Shown: piece by piece, positions 16,075 through 25,609 of the stretch
Position numbering within the stretch: the first letter of the stretch is position 1
How the letters are laid out: each line of letters begins with the position of its first letter
NCBI GenBank assembly: GCA_903951825.1
Contig: CAJBDJ010000046.1
Coordinates: 1-32,648, forward strand
Length of the DNA: 32,648 bases
Reading direction: 5' to 3'
From: an uncultured Pseudomonadota bacterium
GTDB lineage: Bacteria; Pseudomonadota; Gammaproteobacteria; Burkholderiales; Rhodocyclaceae
Position numbers and translations under genes: made by a program
The notes under the pieces: generated by a model
Told to the model about the DNA's origin: nothing
The model's input: the letters and a program-made list of their open reading frames with translations, nothing else
The model's database searches: none

Positions 16075-16983
16075 ATGAGTAAGGCGCGTGTTTTGATTGT
16101 CGATGATGAAGAAATCAACCTCGAAATCCTGCTTGAATATTTTGATGGCGAATCCGACTTCACCCTTGAAACCGCGGGCGACGGCGAGGACGCCTGGGCA
16201 CTTCTGGTCGATGAGAAAAACGCTTACGACCTGATTCTGCTGGATCGAATGATGCCCCGCCTCGACGGCATCGGGCTATTGCGACGTATGTCTGCGGTAC
16301 CGCGCCTCACACTCATTCCAGTAATTTTGCAAACCGCCGCCGGATCGGCCGATCAAATTCGCGAAGGCATGGAGGCGGGCGCCTATTACTATCTGACCAA
16401 ACCCTACCGTCGTGATGCGTTGCTGGCCATCGCCCATTCGGCGCTGACCGACGCAAGCGCCCGCAAACATCTCTACCAGAAACTTCATGAACACATCAGC
16501 GCCCTGCAATATCTTGATAGCGCGGACTTCGCCATTCGCACCATCGACGAAGCCGTTCAGCTCGCTGCCTTTGTCGCCCAGGCTTGCCCCGTGCCTGAAG
16601 CAACCGCTCTCGGGCTTTCCGAGCTTCTGGTCAATGGCGTCGAGCACGGCAACCTGGGTCTGAGCTACGCTGAAAAATCGCGCCTCAAATTGAATGATGG
16701 TTGGCGCGAAGAAATTGATCGGCGTATTGCGCTGCCGGAGAATGCGACAAAGCGGGTTTTTCTCAGTTTTCGCCGCACCGCCACAAGCATTACTTTGTGC
16801 ATCACCGATCAGGGTCGAGGCTTTAACTGGCAGGAATACCTCGACATCAACCCCGAGCGCGCCTGCGACCCCAATGGCCGGGGCATTGCCTTGGCTCGCA
16901 TGTTGAGTTTTACTTCCATTCACTACGAAGGCTGCGGCAACATTGCCGTCGCCACGCTCGCCCTTGACGAGAGACAAGCATGA
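16075..16983 (+). CDS. Response regulator with C-terminal HATPase (RsbW-like kinase-type) domain
   Basis: The 302-residue protein has an N-terminal REC domain with the acidic pocket D10-D11, phospho-acceptor D57 (LILLDRMMPRLDG) and K109. A linker (about 120-150) follows, then a HATPase_c_2-like domain (about 152-300). Its N box is SELLVNGVEHGN (182-193), its G1-type motif is D245-QGRGF, and NGRGIAL at 267-273 is a G2-type motif. There is no HisKA domain, so this is unlike a histidine kinase and like anti-sigma-factor serine kinases (RsbW/SpoIIAB). It probably phosphorylates a serine on an antagonist protein when its REC domain is switched. No STAS partner gene is seen nearby. Its end overlaps the phosphatase gene by ATGA. 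Confidence 0.9.
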   Translation: MSKARVLIVDDEEINLEILLEYFDGESDFTLETAGDGEDAWALLVDEKNAYDLILLDRMMPRLDGIGLLRRMSAVPRLTLIPVILQTAAGSADQIREGMEAGAYYYLTKPYRRDALLAIAHSALTDASARKHLYQKLHEHISALQYLDSADFAIRTIDEAVQLAAFVAQACPVPEATALGLSELLVNGVEHGNLGLSYAEKSRLKLNDGWREEIDRRIALPENATKRVFLSFRRTATSITLCITDQGRGFNWQEYLDINPERACDPNGRGIALARMLSFTSIHYEGCGNIAVATLALDERQA

Positions 16984-18521
16984 GCATAGCCAACAGACCA
17001 CTAAAAGTACTCGCCGTCGACGACAACCGAACCAATCTTCACATCCTTCAGGTTTTCCTGAAGAAGCTCGGTCACCAGGTATTTAGTGCCGAAAACGGTG
17101 AAGAAGCGGTTCAGCGTTTTGCCAGCGAACGCCCTGATATTGTTTTGCTCGACATCATGATGCCGGTGATGGACGGATTTGAGGCAGCGCGGCAAATCAA
17201 GGCGATGGAAACCGAGTTATGGACGCCCATCGTTTTTCTTTCTGCGCTCAACCGCGATGAAAACCTGCTTGAGGGACTGGAGGCAGGCGCCGACGATTAT
17301 CTGACCAAGCCAATCAACTTTGTCGTCCTCGAGGCGAAATTGCGTTCCATGCAACGATCGTTGCGATTGCAGCAGGAATCAATCGAGGCGCTCAACCGCC
17401 TCAAGATGATCTCGGACAATATTTTTGAGGCAATTGTCACCATCGATGAGTCGGGTACGATTATCACCATCAACCATGCTGGCGAACGCATATTTGGCTG
17501 GTCAGCGGTTGACATCATCGGCAAAAACGTCACTTGCCTCATGCCCGATGCGTTCGGTGAAACGAGCAACATGCTACTGTCCGGAGAGGTCACGGACATG
17601 CAGGCCAGCATTTTGGGTCATGAACGCGAGGTGCTTGGTCAACGCATGGACGGCGGCATTTTTCCGATCATCATCAACGTATCCGAGATATTTCTTGAAG
17701 GTAAACGGATGTTTGTCAGCGTTGCCCGCGACATTTCCGAGCGCAAGGCGGTCGACGAAAAACTCAAGGATAATGCCAGACGACTCCAAGCCTATTTTGA
17801 CCAAACCCAGGGCGAGCAGCAGTTGGCCATGCGTTTGATGGAAATGCAGTTGCACCGCCCCGGCCTGAAGGATGATTCCTTGCGCTACAAGGTCATTCCG
17901 GCCGAAAACTTCAGCGGCGACATCGTCGCCGCCGCACGTTCTCCGGAGGGGCGCTTTTACGCGCTATTGGCGGATGCCACCGGACACGGGCTGACGGCTG
18001 CCATCAGCGTCATGCCGGTTCTCGCCATCTTTTATCAAATGGCGGCAGGCAATCGTAACGTCGGAGAAATCATTGCTGAATTGAATCAGCAATTGAAAGA
18101 CTCGATGCCGATTGGCCGCTTCGTCGCCGCCACCCTGATCTGCCTGAACGCTGAAAAACAAGTCGGTGAAATTTGGGTCGGCGGAACACCTGAGGCAATA
18201 CTTTGCGACCGCTGGGGGCGCGAAGAGCAAATTTTCGCCTCGGCCAATTTACCCTTGGGTGTCGTCAGCACCGATCAACTCGACTGCCAGCCGGTAAATT
18301 TCACTTGGCAAGTTGAAAGTCAGATCATTCTCTGTTCAGACGGCTTACTGGAAGCCGAGAATCGTGCCGGAAACCAGTTCTCGCACACCGGGCTCAGCCA
18401 AGCGATTGCCAACACATCACCACATAACCGCTTCAGCAAAATTGAAGCAGCGCTCAATAGCCATCTCGATGGAAATCTGGCCAGCGATGATATTTCACTG
18501 ATGATTATCGACTGCCCCTAA
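16980..18521 (+). CDS. Response regulator with PAS and PP2C (SpoIIE-type) phosphatase domains
   Basis: The 513-residue protein has a REC domain (about 8-125; D58 acceptor in LLDIMMPVMDG, K110), a PAS domain (about 137-260), a short coiled helix (about 255-292) and a SpoIIE/PP2C phosphatase domain (about 300-513). Metal-binding residues are visible: D314 in FSGDIV, D332 in LADATGHG, D454 in CSDGLLEAE and D503/D504 in SDDISLM. PP2C-SpoIIE enzymes dephosphorylate a serine on STAS antagonist proteins in partner switching. With the kinase upstream, this enzyme could be turned on by D58 phosphorylation. It is the last gene of the coupled unit; the hairpin after it faces the rplQ side. Confidence 0.93.
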   Translation: MSIANRPLKVLAVDDNRTNLHILQVFLKKLGHQVFSAENGEEAVQRFASERPDIVLLDIMMPVMDGFEAARQIKAMETELWTPIVFLSALNRDENLLEGLEAGADDYLTKPINFVVLEAKLRSMQRSLRLQQESIEALNRLKMISDNIFEAIVTIDESGTIITINHAGERIFGWSAVDIIGKNVTCLMPDAFGETSNMLLSGEVTDMQASILGHEREVLGQRMDGGIFPIIINVSEIFLEGKRMFVSVARDISERKAVDEKLKDNARRLQAYFDQTQGEQQLAMRLMEMQLHRPGLKDDSLRYKVIPAENFSGDIVAAARSPEGRFYALLADATGHGLTAAISVMPVLAIFYQMAAGNRNVGEIIAELNQQLKDSMPIGRFVAATLICLNAEKQVGEIWVGGTPEAILCDRWGREEQIFASANLPLGVVSTDQLDCQPVNFTWQVESQIILCSDGLLEAENRAGNQFSHTGLSQAIANTSPHNRFSKIEAALNSHLDGNLASDDISLMIIDCP

Positions 18522-18583
18522 GCCAGCGATTCCATCGGGAAAAGCGACTTTTTTTAGCAGGGTGATTTTCGAGCGCCGTAAAA

Positions 18584-18608
18584 AAGGCCGGGCAATTGCC
18601 CGGCCTTT
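18584..18608 (-). terminator. Intrinsic terminator after rplQ (may also serve the plus strand weakly)
   Basis: A GC-rich inverted repeat of about 12 pairs with one bulged base, centred near 18596, begins AAAGGCCGGGC on the plus strand. On the minus strand the hairpin is followed by a TTTTTT run, the standard intrinsic terminator form. It lies 17 bases beyond the rplQ stop. On the plus strand only TTT follows, so termination for the phosphatase gene would be weaker. Confidence 0.85.
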
Positions 18609-18624
18609 GTCATTCTGGCAACTA

Positions 18625-19020
18625 TCAGGATTCGTCAGAAACCTCAACGGCTTCCGTCACTTGCGGACGATCAAGCAGTTCAACAAAAGCCATAGGCGCG
18701 TTGTCACCAACACGAAATCCACACTTCAGGATACGCAAATAACCACCCGGGCGGGCAGCATAACGCGGACCAATTTCAGCGAACAACTTGACAACGATTT
18801 CACGATCACGCAAACGGTCGAAAGCCAGACGCTTGTTTGCCAAGGTCGGCGTTCTACCCAGCGTAATCATCGGCTCTACAACCCGACGCAGTTCCTTTGC
18901 TTTCGGCAACGTGGTCTTGATGGCCTCGTGGCGAAGCAGGGAAACGGTCATATTGCGCAGCATCGCCAAGCGATGACTGGTCGTACGGTTCAGTTTGCGA
19001 AGTCCATTGCGGTGACGCAT
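18625..19020 (-). CDS. rplQ: 50S ribosomal protein L17
   Basis: L17 binds domain III of the 23S rRNA near the exit-tunnel opening. The 131-residue protein begins [20 protein letters not shown], the conserved start of L17, then [26 protein letters not shown]. It carries an acidic C-terminal tail (EAVEVSDES) slightly longer than the E. coli protein, a common variation. It is the last gene of the alpha-operon segment, 58 bases after rpoA, and is followed by a strong terminator. Confidence 0.98.
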   Translation of the reverse strand: MRHRNGLRKLNRTTSHRLAMLRNMTVSLLRHEAIKTTLPKAKELRRVVEPMITLGRTPTLANKRLAFDRLRDREIVVKLFAEIGPRYAARPGGYLRILKCGFRVGDNAPMAFVELLDRPQVTEAVEVSDES

Positions 19021-19078
19021 GGTTAATCCTTTCTATATTCTGCAGGCGTCCCTTGACTGCCCGTTCTGTAAAAAGTCG

Positions 19079-20053
19079 TCAGACTTTCTCCAGACCGGCG
19101 GGCGGCCAATTTTCGAGTTTCATGCCGAGCGTCAGACCACGAGCAGCTAACACTTCCTTGATCTCGTTCAGCGATTTGCGACCCAGATTTGGTGTCTTGA
19201 GAAGTTCGTTCTCGGTACGTTGAATCAGATCGCCGATGTAGTAGATATTTTCAGCCTTGAGACAGTTGGCCGAACGGACGGTGAGTTCAAGGTCGTCCAC
19301 CGGACGCAGCAATACCGGGTCAACTTGCGTCGGCTTCAGCGCTTCAATGGTCGGCGTTGTACCCTCCAGATCAGCGAAAACTGACAGCTGCTCCATCAAC
19401 ACGCGAGCAGCGTAACGAATCGCCTCTTCCGGCTCGACAACACCATTCGTTTCTATATCAACAATCAACTTATCGAGGTCAGTACGCTGTTCAACTCGCG
19501 CACTTTCAACCGCGTAAGCGACACGCCGAATAGGGCTGAACGAAGCATCCAGAACCAATTTTCCTATCGTTTTGGAGTCACCCAAATTACGCACGTTGCC
19601 GGGAACGTAACCACGTCCCTTTTCAACCTTGATCTCCATCGACAATTTGCCACCCGGTGAAAGATGGGCGATCAAATGCTCCGGATTGATGATTTCAACA
19701 TCGTGCGGCAAGTCAATGTCACCGGCGCGAACCGGCCCCTCGCCTTGCTTCTTAAGCGTCAGGTTAACAACGTCGCGATTGTGCAGCTTGAAAACGATCC
19801 CTTTGAGATTCAGGAGAATATCAACGACATCTTCCTGAACACCGTCAACCGTGGAGTACTCATGAAGCACTCCATCGATGCCGACCTCGGTCGGCGCATA
19901 GCCGGGCATAGAAGAGAGCAGGATTCGGCGCAGTGCATTGCCCAGGGTGTGTCCGTAACCGCGTTCAAACGGCTCCATGACCACCTTGGCTTGCACGGGA
20001 GAAACGCTCTGCACTTCAATAATGCGGGGTTTGAGAAGTCCACTGTTTTGCAT
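19079..20053 (-). CDS. rpoA: DNA-directed RNA polymerase subunit alpha
   Basis: Alpha dimerises to start RNA polymerase assembly and its C-terminal domain contacts UP elements and activators. The 324-residue protein contains the dimerising N-terminal domain ([20 protein letters not shown], about 32-51), a flexible linker near 235-250 and the CTD. The CTD has [21 protein letters not shown], with R260 matching E. coli R265, a key DNA contact. The length is near the usual 325-330. It sits between rpsD and rplQ, the usual alpha-operon order. Confidence 0.98.
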   Translation of the reverse strand: MQNSGLLKPRIIEVQSVSPVQAKVVMEPFERGYGHTLGNALRRILLSSMPGYAPTEVGIDGVLHEYSTVDGVQEDVVDILLNLKGIVFKLHNRDVVNLTLKKQGEGPVRAGDIDLPHDVEIINPEHLIAHLSPGGKLSMEIKVEKGRGYVPGNVRNLGDSKTIGKLVLDASFSPIRRVAYAVESARVEQRTDLDKLIVDIETNGVVEPEEAIRYAARVLMEQLSVFADLEGTTPTIEALKPTQVDPVLLRPVDDLELTVRSANCLKAENIYYIGDLIQRTENELLKTPNLGRKSLNEIKEVLAARGLTLGMKLENWPPAGLEKV

Positions 20054-20077
20054 GGGCTTGATTCCTCTGCTCAGTGA

Positions 20078-20707
20078 TTACTTCGAGTAAAGTTCGATAA
20101 CAAGGCCTTCGTTCAAAGTTGCCGGCAGCTCGGAGCGCTGCGGCATGGCTTTGAATGTGCCCTTGCCTTCTTTGATATCAACCGCAATCCACTCCGGAAA
20201 GCCACGAGACTCAGCGGCAGTCAGTGCCGCCTTGCAACGCAGCGAAGCGCGTGAACGGTCAGTCAATTGAACAACATCGCCAGGCTTTACGACAAAAGAA
20301 GGGATATTGACGCGCTTGCCGTTAACCAGAACCCCATTGTGGCGGACAACCTGACGAGATTCGGCACGCGAAGCGCCAAAGCCCATTCGGTAGGCCACAG
20401 AATCAAGACGGGACTCTAGCAACTGGAGCAAGTTCTCGCCGGTCTGACCTTTGCGGCGATCAGCCTCAAAAAACGTCTTGCGGAACTGGCCTTCAAGTAC
20501 ACCGTAGGTACGGCGAATCTTTTGTTTGGCGCGAAGGTGAACGCCATAATCCGAGAGACGGGCACCAGATTTTTGCCCATGCTGCCCGGGAGCGTAAGAA
20601 CGACGCTCAATGGCACACTTGTCAGTAAAGCATTTCTCACCTTTGAGAAAGAGCTTTTCACCTTCACGGCGACACTGACGGCATTTTGGATCGAGATTGC
20701 GAGCCAC
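20078..20707 (-). CDS. rpsD: 30S ribosomal protein S4, zinc-binding form
   Basis: S4 is a primary 16S rRNA binder that starts 30S assembly and in E. coli represses the alpha operon. The 209-residue protein has four cysteines near the N-terminus (C9, C12, C26, C31), the zinc-finger (C+) form absent from E. coli S4. The S4 RNA-binding domain (about 97-160: LDSVAYRMGFGASRAESRQVVRHNGVLVNGKRV) is intact. It lies between rpsK and rpoA. Any feedback site would lie in the rpmJ-rpsM region upstream, which I cannot resolve by eye. Confidence 0.98.
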   Translation of the reverse strand: MARNLDPKCRQCRREGEKLFLKGEKCFTDKCAIERRSYAPGQHGQKSGARLSDYGVHLRAKQKIRRTYGVLEGQFRKTFFEADRRKGQTGENLLQLLESRLDSVAYRMGFGASRAESRQVVRHNGVLVNGKRVNIPSFVVKPGDVVQLTDRSRASLRCKAALTAAESRGFPEWIAVDIKEGKGTFKAMPQRSELPATLNEGLVIELYSK

Positions 20708-20719
20708 TTGTCCTTCTCC

Positions 20720-21109
20720 TTAAATCCGGCGCTTTTTAGGCGGACGGCAACCGTTATGGGGAACCGGCGTCACATCGGAAATCGAGGTGATCTTCATGCC
20801 GAGGGAGTTAAGAGCCCGAACAGAGGATTCACGACCCGGGCCAGGTCCCTTGATGCGCACCTCAACGTTTTTGATACCACACTCCTGAGCCGCTTTGCCG
20901 GCAGCTTCTGCCGCCACCTGAGCTGCAAAAGGAGTCGACTTGCGCGAACCACGGAAACCGGCACCACCGGAGGTTGCCCATGAAAGCGCATTACCTTGGC
21001 GGTCAGTAATAGTGATGATGGTGTTATTGAACGATGCGTGAATGTGAGCGATACCCTCAGCAATGTTCTTTTTAACTTTTTTGCGAACTTTCGTAGCAGT
21101 CTTTGCCAT
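20720..21109 (-). CDS. rpsK: 30S ribosomal protein S11
   Basis: S11 sits on the platform of the 30S subunit, near the mRNA exit and the E site. The 129-residue sequence [55 protein letters not shown] and the C-terminal [17 protein letters not shown] are all conserved. Length is standard and the gene lies between rpsM and rpsD, as in other proteobacteria. Confidence 0.98.
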   Translation of the reverse strand: MAKTATKVRKKVKKNIAEGIAHIHASFNNTIITITDRQGNALSWATSGGAGFRGSRKSTPFAAQVAAEAAGKAAQECGIKNVEVRIKGPGPGRESSVRALNSLGMKITSISDVTPVPHNGCRPPKKRRI

Positions 21110-21121
21110 GTTCTATCCCTG

Positions 21122-21484
21122 TTACTTCTTGCCAGCAATGGCTTTGCGCGGGCCCTTGCGGGTTCGAGCATTGGTGCGAGTACGCTGACCGCGACTGGGC
21201 AAGCCCTTGCGGTGACGCATACCGCGATAACAACCGAGATCCATGAGACGCTTGATGTTCATCGTCACCTCGCGGCGCAAATCACCCTCAACGGTGAACT
21301 TGCCCACTTCGTCACGCAAACGATCCATTTCCGCGTCGGATAGATCCTTCATTTTGTTGGTACGAACGATGCCGGCCGCGTCACAAATTTTCTGTGCTCG
21401 GGTACGGCCGATGCCGAAAATTGCCGTTAACGCAATTTCTGCATGCTGATGGTTCGGAATGTTTACCCCTGCGATACGGGCCAT
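21122..21484 (-). CDS. rpsM: 30S ribosomal protein S13
   Basis: S13 forms intersubunit bridges from the 30S head and contacts P-site tRNA through its tail. The 120-residue protein has the conserved [34 protein letters not shown] start, a helical middle and the basic [28 protein letters not shown] tail. It is the first S4-operon-type gene after rpmJ, 48 bases downstream of it. Confidence 0.98.
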   Translation of the reverse strand: MARIAGVNIPNHQHAEIALTAIFGIGRTRAQKICDAAGIVRTNKMKDLSDAEMDRLRDEVGKFTVEGDLRREVTMNIKRLMDLGCYRGMRHRKGLPSRGQRTRTNARTRKGPRKAIAGKK

Positions 21485-21532
21485 CGAATCACTCCACTAT
21501 TTCAAAATTAACAATTGCCGGACTCGCCACGA

Positions 21533-21646
21533 TTAACCTTGGCGCTGCTTGTGACGCGGGTCCTTGCAAATGACGCGCACGACACCTTTGCGGCGGATAA
21601 CTTTGCAGTTACGGCAAATGCGCTTCACTGAAGGTTGCACTTTCAT
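21533..21646 (-). CDS. rpmJ: 50S ribosomal protein L36, zinc-binding form
   Basis: This 37-residue gene reads [15 protein letters not shown] at its start and [14 protein letters not shown] at its end. C11, C14, C27 and H32 form the C-C-C-H zinc ribbon of the C+ L36, which packs near the 23S rRNA L11/L10 region. A GAGGAG ribosome-binding site lies eight to nine bases before the ATG at 21646. It lies between secY and rpsM, where it is found in most proteobacteria. Confidence 0.96.
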   Translation of the reverse strand: MKVQPSVKRICRNCKVIRRKGVVRVICKDPRHKQRQG

Positions 21647-21773
21647 GTATTACTCCTCGTCTGCGAGGGCTCGGAAGCAGCCGTGTTTCCTTGCCCTGCG
21701 GTTTGTTGCGTAGAGAACTGTTTATTCAGTCCAAAATATGGACGTCCATAATTTCTTGAAACCAGTATCAAGT
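21647..21773 (-). other. secY-rpmJ intergenic region without infA
   Basis: This 127-base gap is too short for infA, which needs about 219 bases. It contains a perfect 14-base palindrome, TATGGACGTCCATA, at 21737-21750. On the minus strand a TTGATA lies near the secY end, but no matching -10 at normal spacing is convincing. The rpmJ ribosome-binding site is at the left end. Confidence 0.5.
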
Positions 21774-23096
21774 TCATTTGACTACTGGCGAACCCTTGAA
21801 ATTAGCCTTCTTCAAGAGATTTTCATACTGGTGCGACATCACGTAAGCTTGAACCTGTGACATGAAATCCATTGTCACAACGACAATAATCAGAAGTGAG
21901 GTGCCACCAAAATAAAACGGCACGTTCCACTTAAGAATCAGGAATTCCGGCAGCAGGCAAACGATAGTGATATAGGCAGCGCCGACCAAGGTCAAACGCA
22001 TCAATATTTTGTCTATGTAGCGTGACGTTTGCTCACCGGGGCGAATGCCGGGAACAAATGCCCCACTTTTCTTCAGGTTATCAGCCGTTTCTTTCGAATT
22101 GAACACGAGCGCAGTGTAAAAAAAGCAGAAAAAGATAATCGCTGCGGCGTAAAGCATGACGTAAATCGGTTGCCCGGGGGAGAGAGCTCCCGCCACGTCT
22201 TTCAGCCATCGCATCGATTCACCAGAGCCAAACCATCCAGCAACAGTGGCAGGAAAAAGAATGATCGAGGAGGCAAAAATTGGCGGAATCACACCCGACA
22301 TGTTGAGCTTGAGCGGCAGGTGGGAATTTTGCCCGCCATAAATTTTGTTACCTACCTGACGTTTAGCATAATTAACCAAAATCTTGCGCTGCCCGCGCTC
22401 AACGAAAACCACGAAAGCCGTAACCAGAACAACAAGTATACAAATCAGAATTGCTGTTAGAGGATGCATTGCACCGGTACGAACCAGCTCACCGAGTCCG
22501 CCGATCGCGCTTGGCAAGCCAGCCGCAATACCGGCAAAAATAATGATGGAAATACCGTTTCCCAAGCCTCGCTCGGTGATTTGCTCTCCTAGCCACATCA
22601 AAAACATTGTTCCGGTAACCAGCGTCGAAATTGTCGTAATACGGAACATCAGACCCGGGTCATTCACCAGGCCAGCTTGCGCTTCAAGTGCGATGGCAAT
22701 CCCCATCCCCTGAAATAAGGCCAGCACAAGAGTACCGTAGCGAGTGTACTGAGTAATCTTCCGACGCCCCGCTTCGCCTTCTTTTTTCAGGGCTTCTAGC
22801 TGCGGACTGGCAACATTCATCAATTGCATGATGATCGAAGCCGAGATGTACGGCATGATTCCCAGAGCAAATATGGTAAAACGTGACAGTGCCCCCCCGG
22901 AAAACATGTTGAACATACCAAGGATGCCACCCTGCTGTGAATTAAAAAGCTCAGCCAAGGCATTTGGATCAATCCCCGGGACTGGAATATGAGCACCAAT
23001 ACGGTACACCACCAATGCCCCGAGCAAGAACCACAAGCGGCGCTTCAAATCGCCAAACTTGCCACCCTTGCCAACACTATTAGGATTCGCAGCCAA
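21774..23096 (-). CDS. secY: Protein translocase subunit SecY
   Basis: SecY is the channel subunit of the SecYEG translocon, an inner membrane protein that moves preproteins across or into the membrane. From the start chosen here the protein has 440 residues and about ten transmembrane helices. It begins [31 protein letters not shown] and contains [30 protein letters not shown] and [13 protein letters not shown] motifs. No ATG fits the conserved N-terminus. A TTG at 23096 has GAGG eight bases upstream and gives a start like other SecY proteins; a longer frame to 23177 would overlap rplO by more than 60 bases. SecY and rplO are separated by 19 bases. Confidence 0.96.
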   Translation of the reverse strand: MAANPNSVGKGGKFGDLKRRLWFLLGALVVYRIGAHIPVPGIDPNALAELFNSQQGGILGMFNMFSGGALSRFTIFALGIMPYISASIIMQLMNVASPQLEALKKEGEAGRRKITQYTRYGTLVLALFQGMGIAIALEAQAGLVNDPGLMFRITTISTLVTGTMFLMWLGEQITERGLGNGISIIIFAGIAAGLPSAIGGLGELVRTGAMHPLTAILICILVVLVTAFVVFVERGQRKILVNYAKRQVGNKIYGGQNSHLPLKLNMSGVIPPIFASSIILFPATVAGWFGSGESMRWLKDVAGALSPGQPIYVMLYAAAIIFFCFFYTALVFNSKETADNLKKSGAFVPGIRPGEQTSRYIDKILMRLTLVGAAYITIVCLLPEFLILKWNVPFYFGGTSLLIIVVVTMDFMSQVQAYVMSHQYENLLKKANFKGSPVVK

Positions 23097-23115
23097 CGCA
23101 TCGACCTCGTTTTTT

Positions 23116-23550
23116 TTATTCAGCGACCGAGCCGCCAGCAGCTTCAATTGCAGCCTTGGCACCCTTGGTTGCACCAACGCCCTTGAGCGTTACTTTGCGA
23201 GAAATTTCGCCGGCCAAAATCACCTTTGCCGACAAAGCATCACCCGGCACGATTCCAGCAGCCTGAAGAGCCAGAAGGTCGATCTCATCGAGTGGCATGC
23301 GTTCGAGATCAGTCAAACGGATTTCATAGTTGCGAGCACGAGTCAGAGAATTAAAACCTCTCTTCGGCAAACGGCGCTGCAATGGCATTTGACCGCCCTC
23401 AAAGCCGACTTTATGGAAGCCACCAGAACGAGACTTTTGCCCTTTGTGACCGCGCCCACAAGTTTTCCCGAGACCAGAACCTATGCCGCGACCAACACGG
23501 CGACGTTCTTTTTTCGAGCCTTCACCAGGCTTGATAGTATTCAAGTGCAT
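23116..23550 (-). CDS. rplO: 50S ribosomal protein L15
   Basis: L15 is an early 23S rRNA binder. The 144-residue protein has the Gly/Lys/Arg-rich N-terminal arm ([25 protein letters not shown] and [10 protein letters not shown]), then the [24 protein letters not shown] core and a C-terminal [19 protein letters not shown] segment. A GTG codon precedes the ATG at 23550, but the ATG has GAGGGG at good spacing and fits the family start. Confidence 0.97.
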   Translation of the reverse strand: MHLNTIKPGEGSKKERRRVGRGIGSGLGKTCGRGHKGQKSRSGGFHKVGFEGGQMPLQRRLPKRGFNSLTRARNYEIRLTDLERMPLDEIDLLALQAAGIVPGDALSAKVILAGEISRKVTLKGVGATKGAKAAIEAAGGSVAE

Positions 23551-23553
23551 CAC

Positions 23554-23736
23554 TTACCCCTCAACCTTGACCAGGTACTGAACCTTATGAATCATGCCGC
23601 GCACAGCCGGCGTATCCTCAAGCTCAGAAGAACTGTTTAGCTTGCGCAATCCAAGACCACGCACAGTGGCGCGATGATCTTGCTTGGTACCGATGACGCT
23701 TTTAACCAACGTCACTTTGATTTTTTTGTCAGCCAT
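23554..23736 (-). CDS. rpmD: 50S ribosomal protein L30
   Basis: L30 is a small 60-residue protein of the 50S base. The sequence [32 protein letters not shown] is conserved, followed by [18 protein letters not shown]. Three bases separate its stop from the rplO ATG and its start is two bases after rpsE, so the three are tightly packed. Confidence 0.97.
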   Translation of the reverse strand: MADKKIKVTLVKSVIGTKQDHRATVRGLGLRKLNSSSELEDTPAVRGMIHKVQYLVKVEG

Positions 23737-23738
23737 GA

Positions 23739-24266
23739 CTACCCCATGATCCGTTCAACTGGAAGGCCGCGTTTGGCAGCAATCTCAGACGGCGTATTCA
23801 CTTTCGAGAGACCGTCGATGGTGGCTCGCACGATGTTGTATGGATTGGTAGAGCCATGCGCCTTGGCCACAACGTTGGTCACACCGACCACCTCAAAAAC
23901 CGCACGCATCGCGCCACCAGCAATGATGCCCGTACCTTCCGGCGCCGGCTGAATCATTACGGTAGTAGCACCATGCGAACCCATGACTGTGTGGTGAACG
24001 GTTCCGTTCTTCAAGCTGACACGCGCAATTTTACGGCGCGCTTCTTCCATCGCTTTCTGAACCGCAACCGGCACTTCACGGGACTTCCCCTTGCCCATCC
24101 CAATCCCACCGTCACCATCGCCAACCACTGCCAACGCTGCGAAACCGAGAATGCGGCCGCCCTTGACAACCTTGGTTACGCGGTTAACCGCCACCATTTT
24201 CTCGCGCATTCCATCATCACGCTCTTCAGCCTGCTGGGGCTTTTTGTTTCTTTCAGGTTTAGCCAT
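23739..24266 (-). CDS. rpsE: 30S ribosomal protein S5
   Basis: S5 lies at the mRNA entry channel and helps decoding fidelity. The 175-residue protein has the S5 double-stranded-RNA-binding-like domain ([46 protein letters not shown]) and the C-terminal domain with [22 protein letters not shown] and [18 protein letters not shown] Glu/Asp-containing N-terminal extension of about 18 residues precedes the domain. Confidence 0.98.
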   Translation of the reverse strand: MAKPERNKKPQQAEERDDGMREKMVAVNRVTKVVKGGRILGFAALAVVGDGDGGIGMGKGKSREVPVAVQKAMEEARRKIARVSLKNGTVHHTVMGSHGATTVMIQPAPEGTGIIAGGAMRAVFEVVGVTNVVAKAHGSTNPYNIVRATIDGLSKVNTPSEIAAKRGLPVERIMG

Positions 24267-24291
24267 TTTCTAACCTTATCCTTTGCTACGA

Positions 24292-24648
24292 TCAGAATTT
24301 CAAACCGGCTTCACGCGCAGCTTCAGCCAAAGCCTGAACCCGACCGTGATAACGGAGACCGGAACGATCGAAAGCCACCCGCTCAATGCCAGCTGCTTTC
24401 GCGCGCTCGGCAATCAGCTTGCCAACAATGGTGGCAGCAGATTTGTTGCCGCCATTGGGAATATCTTTACGGACACTAGTTTCCAACGTCGAAGCGGAAG
24501 CCAGAACTTTGCCACCGCAAGGTGAAATGATCTGTGCGTAGATATGGCAATTTGTACGATTAACGCACAAACGAACGGCCTTGAGCTCGGCGATTTTGGC
24601 CCGGGTTTTGCGGGCACGGCGCAGACGCGCTTCATTCCTGTTAAACAT
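24292..24648 (-). CDS. rplR: 50S ribosomal protein L18
   Basis: L18 binds 5S rRNA and fixes it to the central protuberance. The 118-residue protein has the N-terminal basic segment [46 protein letters not shown], and the end [22 protein letters not shown]. The length is standard. It lies between rplF and rpsE as in other bacteria. Confidence 0.98.
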   Translation of the reverse strand: MFNRNEARLRRARKTRAKIAELKAVRLCVNRTNCHIYAQIISPCGGKVLASASTLETSVRKDIPNGGNKSAATIVGKLIAERAKAAGIERVAFDRSGLRYHGRVQALAEAAREAGLKF

Positions 24649-24657
24649 ATGCCATCC

Positions 24658-25188
24658 TTACTTCTTCTTGGTTTCCTTGATAACCACCACCTCGTCCGAG
24701 TAACGAACACCTTTTCCCTTGTAGGGCTCCGGTCTACGGTAAGCACGAACCTCAGCGGCAACCTGCCCAACTTGTTGCTTGTCGTAACCCTTGATCAGAA
24801 TTTCAGTCTGAGTAGGGCATTCAACTTTCACACCGACAGGCATCTTGTGAACAACCGGATGCGAAAATCCAAGGGAAAGATTCAGAACATCACCCTGAGC
24901 CTGGGCTCGATATCCAACGCCGACCAAAAGCAACTTCTTTTCAAATCCCTTTGAGACACCAATAACCATGTTATTCAAGTTAGCTCGCATGGTTCCCCAC
25001 ATAGCCGAGCCATTGTCGCCAAGATCGTTTTTCGAGACACTGACGCTTTGCCCCTCAACACTAACGCTGACCGCCGGATGAGAAGCCGCGCTCAAGGCAC
25101 CCAAAGGGCCTTTGACGGTGATTTGCTCGCCTACCGTCACAACCACACCGGCCGGCAAGACAATGGAATTTTTACCAACACGTGACAT
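24658..25188 (-). CDS. rplF: 50S ribosomal protein L6
   Basis: L6 lies near the sarcin-ricin loop region and helps factor binding. The 176-residue protein has two related alpha/beta domains; it begins [17 protein letters not shown] and ends with [26 protein letters not shown]. The ORF extends upstream to 25230, but the ATG at 25188 has a GGAGG ribosome-binding site and the family start. The gene is ten bases from rpsH. Confidence 0.98.
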   Translation of the reverse strand: MSRVGKNSIVLPAGVVVTVGEQITVKGPLGALSAASHPAVSVSVEGQSVSVSKNDLGDNGSAMWGTMRANLNNMVIGVSKGFEKKLLLVGVGYRAQAQGDVLNLSLGFSHPVVHKMPVGVKVECPTQTEILIKGYDKQQVGQVAAEVRAYRRPEPYKGKGVRYSDEVVVIKETKKK

Positions 25189-25198
25189 GATTCCTCCG

Positions 25199-25594
25199 TT
25201 ACGCAACGACGCAAAGAACTTCGCCGCCAACTTTGCTGGCGCGAGCCTTGCGATCAGTCATGACGCCCTTGGATGTTGAAACAATAGCAACCCCCAAACC
25301 ATTCATGACACAAGGAATACCCTCACAACCTTTATAAATACGCAGCCCCGGCTTGGAAATTCGCTCAATGCGCTCAATTACCGGACGGCCGGCATAATAT
25401 TTGAGCGCAATTTCCAAAACGGGCTTTCCGTCACCCGGAAGCACCGCGAATTCATCAACATAGCCTTCATCCTTGAGCACAGCGGCAATCGCCACCTTGA
25501 TTTTGGACGACGGCATTGAAACAGACGCTTTCTCAGCGAGCTGGGCGTTGCGGATGCGCGTCAGCATATCCGCGATCGGGTCACTCATCGACAT
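25199..25594 (-). CDS. rpsH: 30S ribosomal protein S8
   Basis: S8 is a central-domain 16S rRNA binder; in E. coli it represses the spc operon by binding mRNA near rplE. The 131-residue protein has [17 protein letters not shown], the [38 protein letters not shown] region and the C-terminal [16 protein letters not shown] lies seven bases before the ATG. Confidence 0.98.
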   Translation of the reverse strand: MSMSDPIADMLTRIRNAQLAEKASVSMPSSKIKVAIAAVLKDEGYVDEFAVLPGDGKPVLEIALKYYAGRPVIERIERISKPGLRIYKGCEGIPCVMNGLGVAIVSTSKGVMTDRKARASKVGGEVLCVVA

Positions 25595-25609
25595 ATCGAA
25601 CCCTCCTGG

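Noticed and set aside
16276-17001. A 241-residue minus-strand frame across the REC-HATPase gene
   Set aside because: It is a shadow of two well-supported signalling genes on the other strand.
18522-18560. A plus-strand terminator right after the PP2C gene
   Set aside because: A run of seven T is present, but the stem before it has only about four pairs.
21647-21773. An infA gene between secY and rpmJ
   Set aside because: The gap is only 127 bases and no IF-1 reading frame is present.
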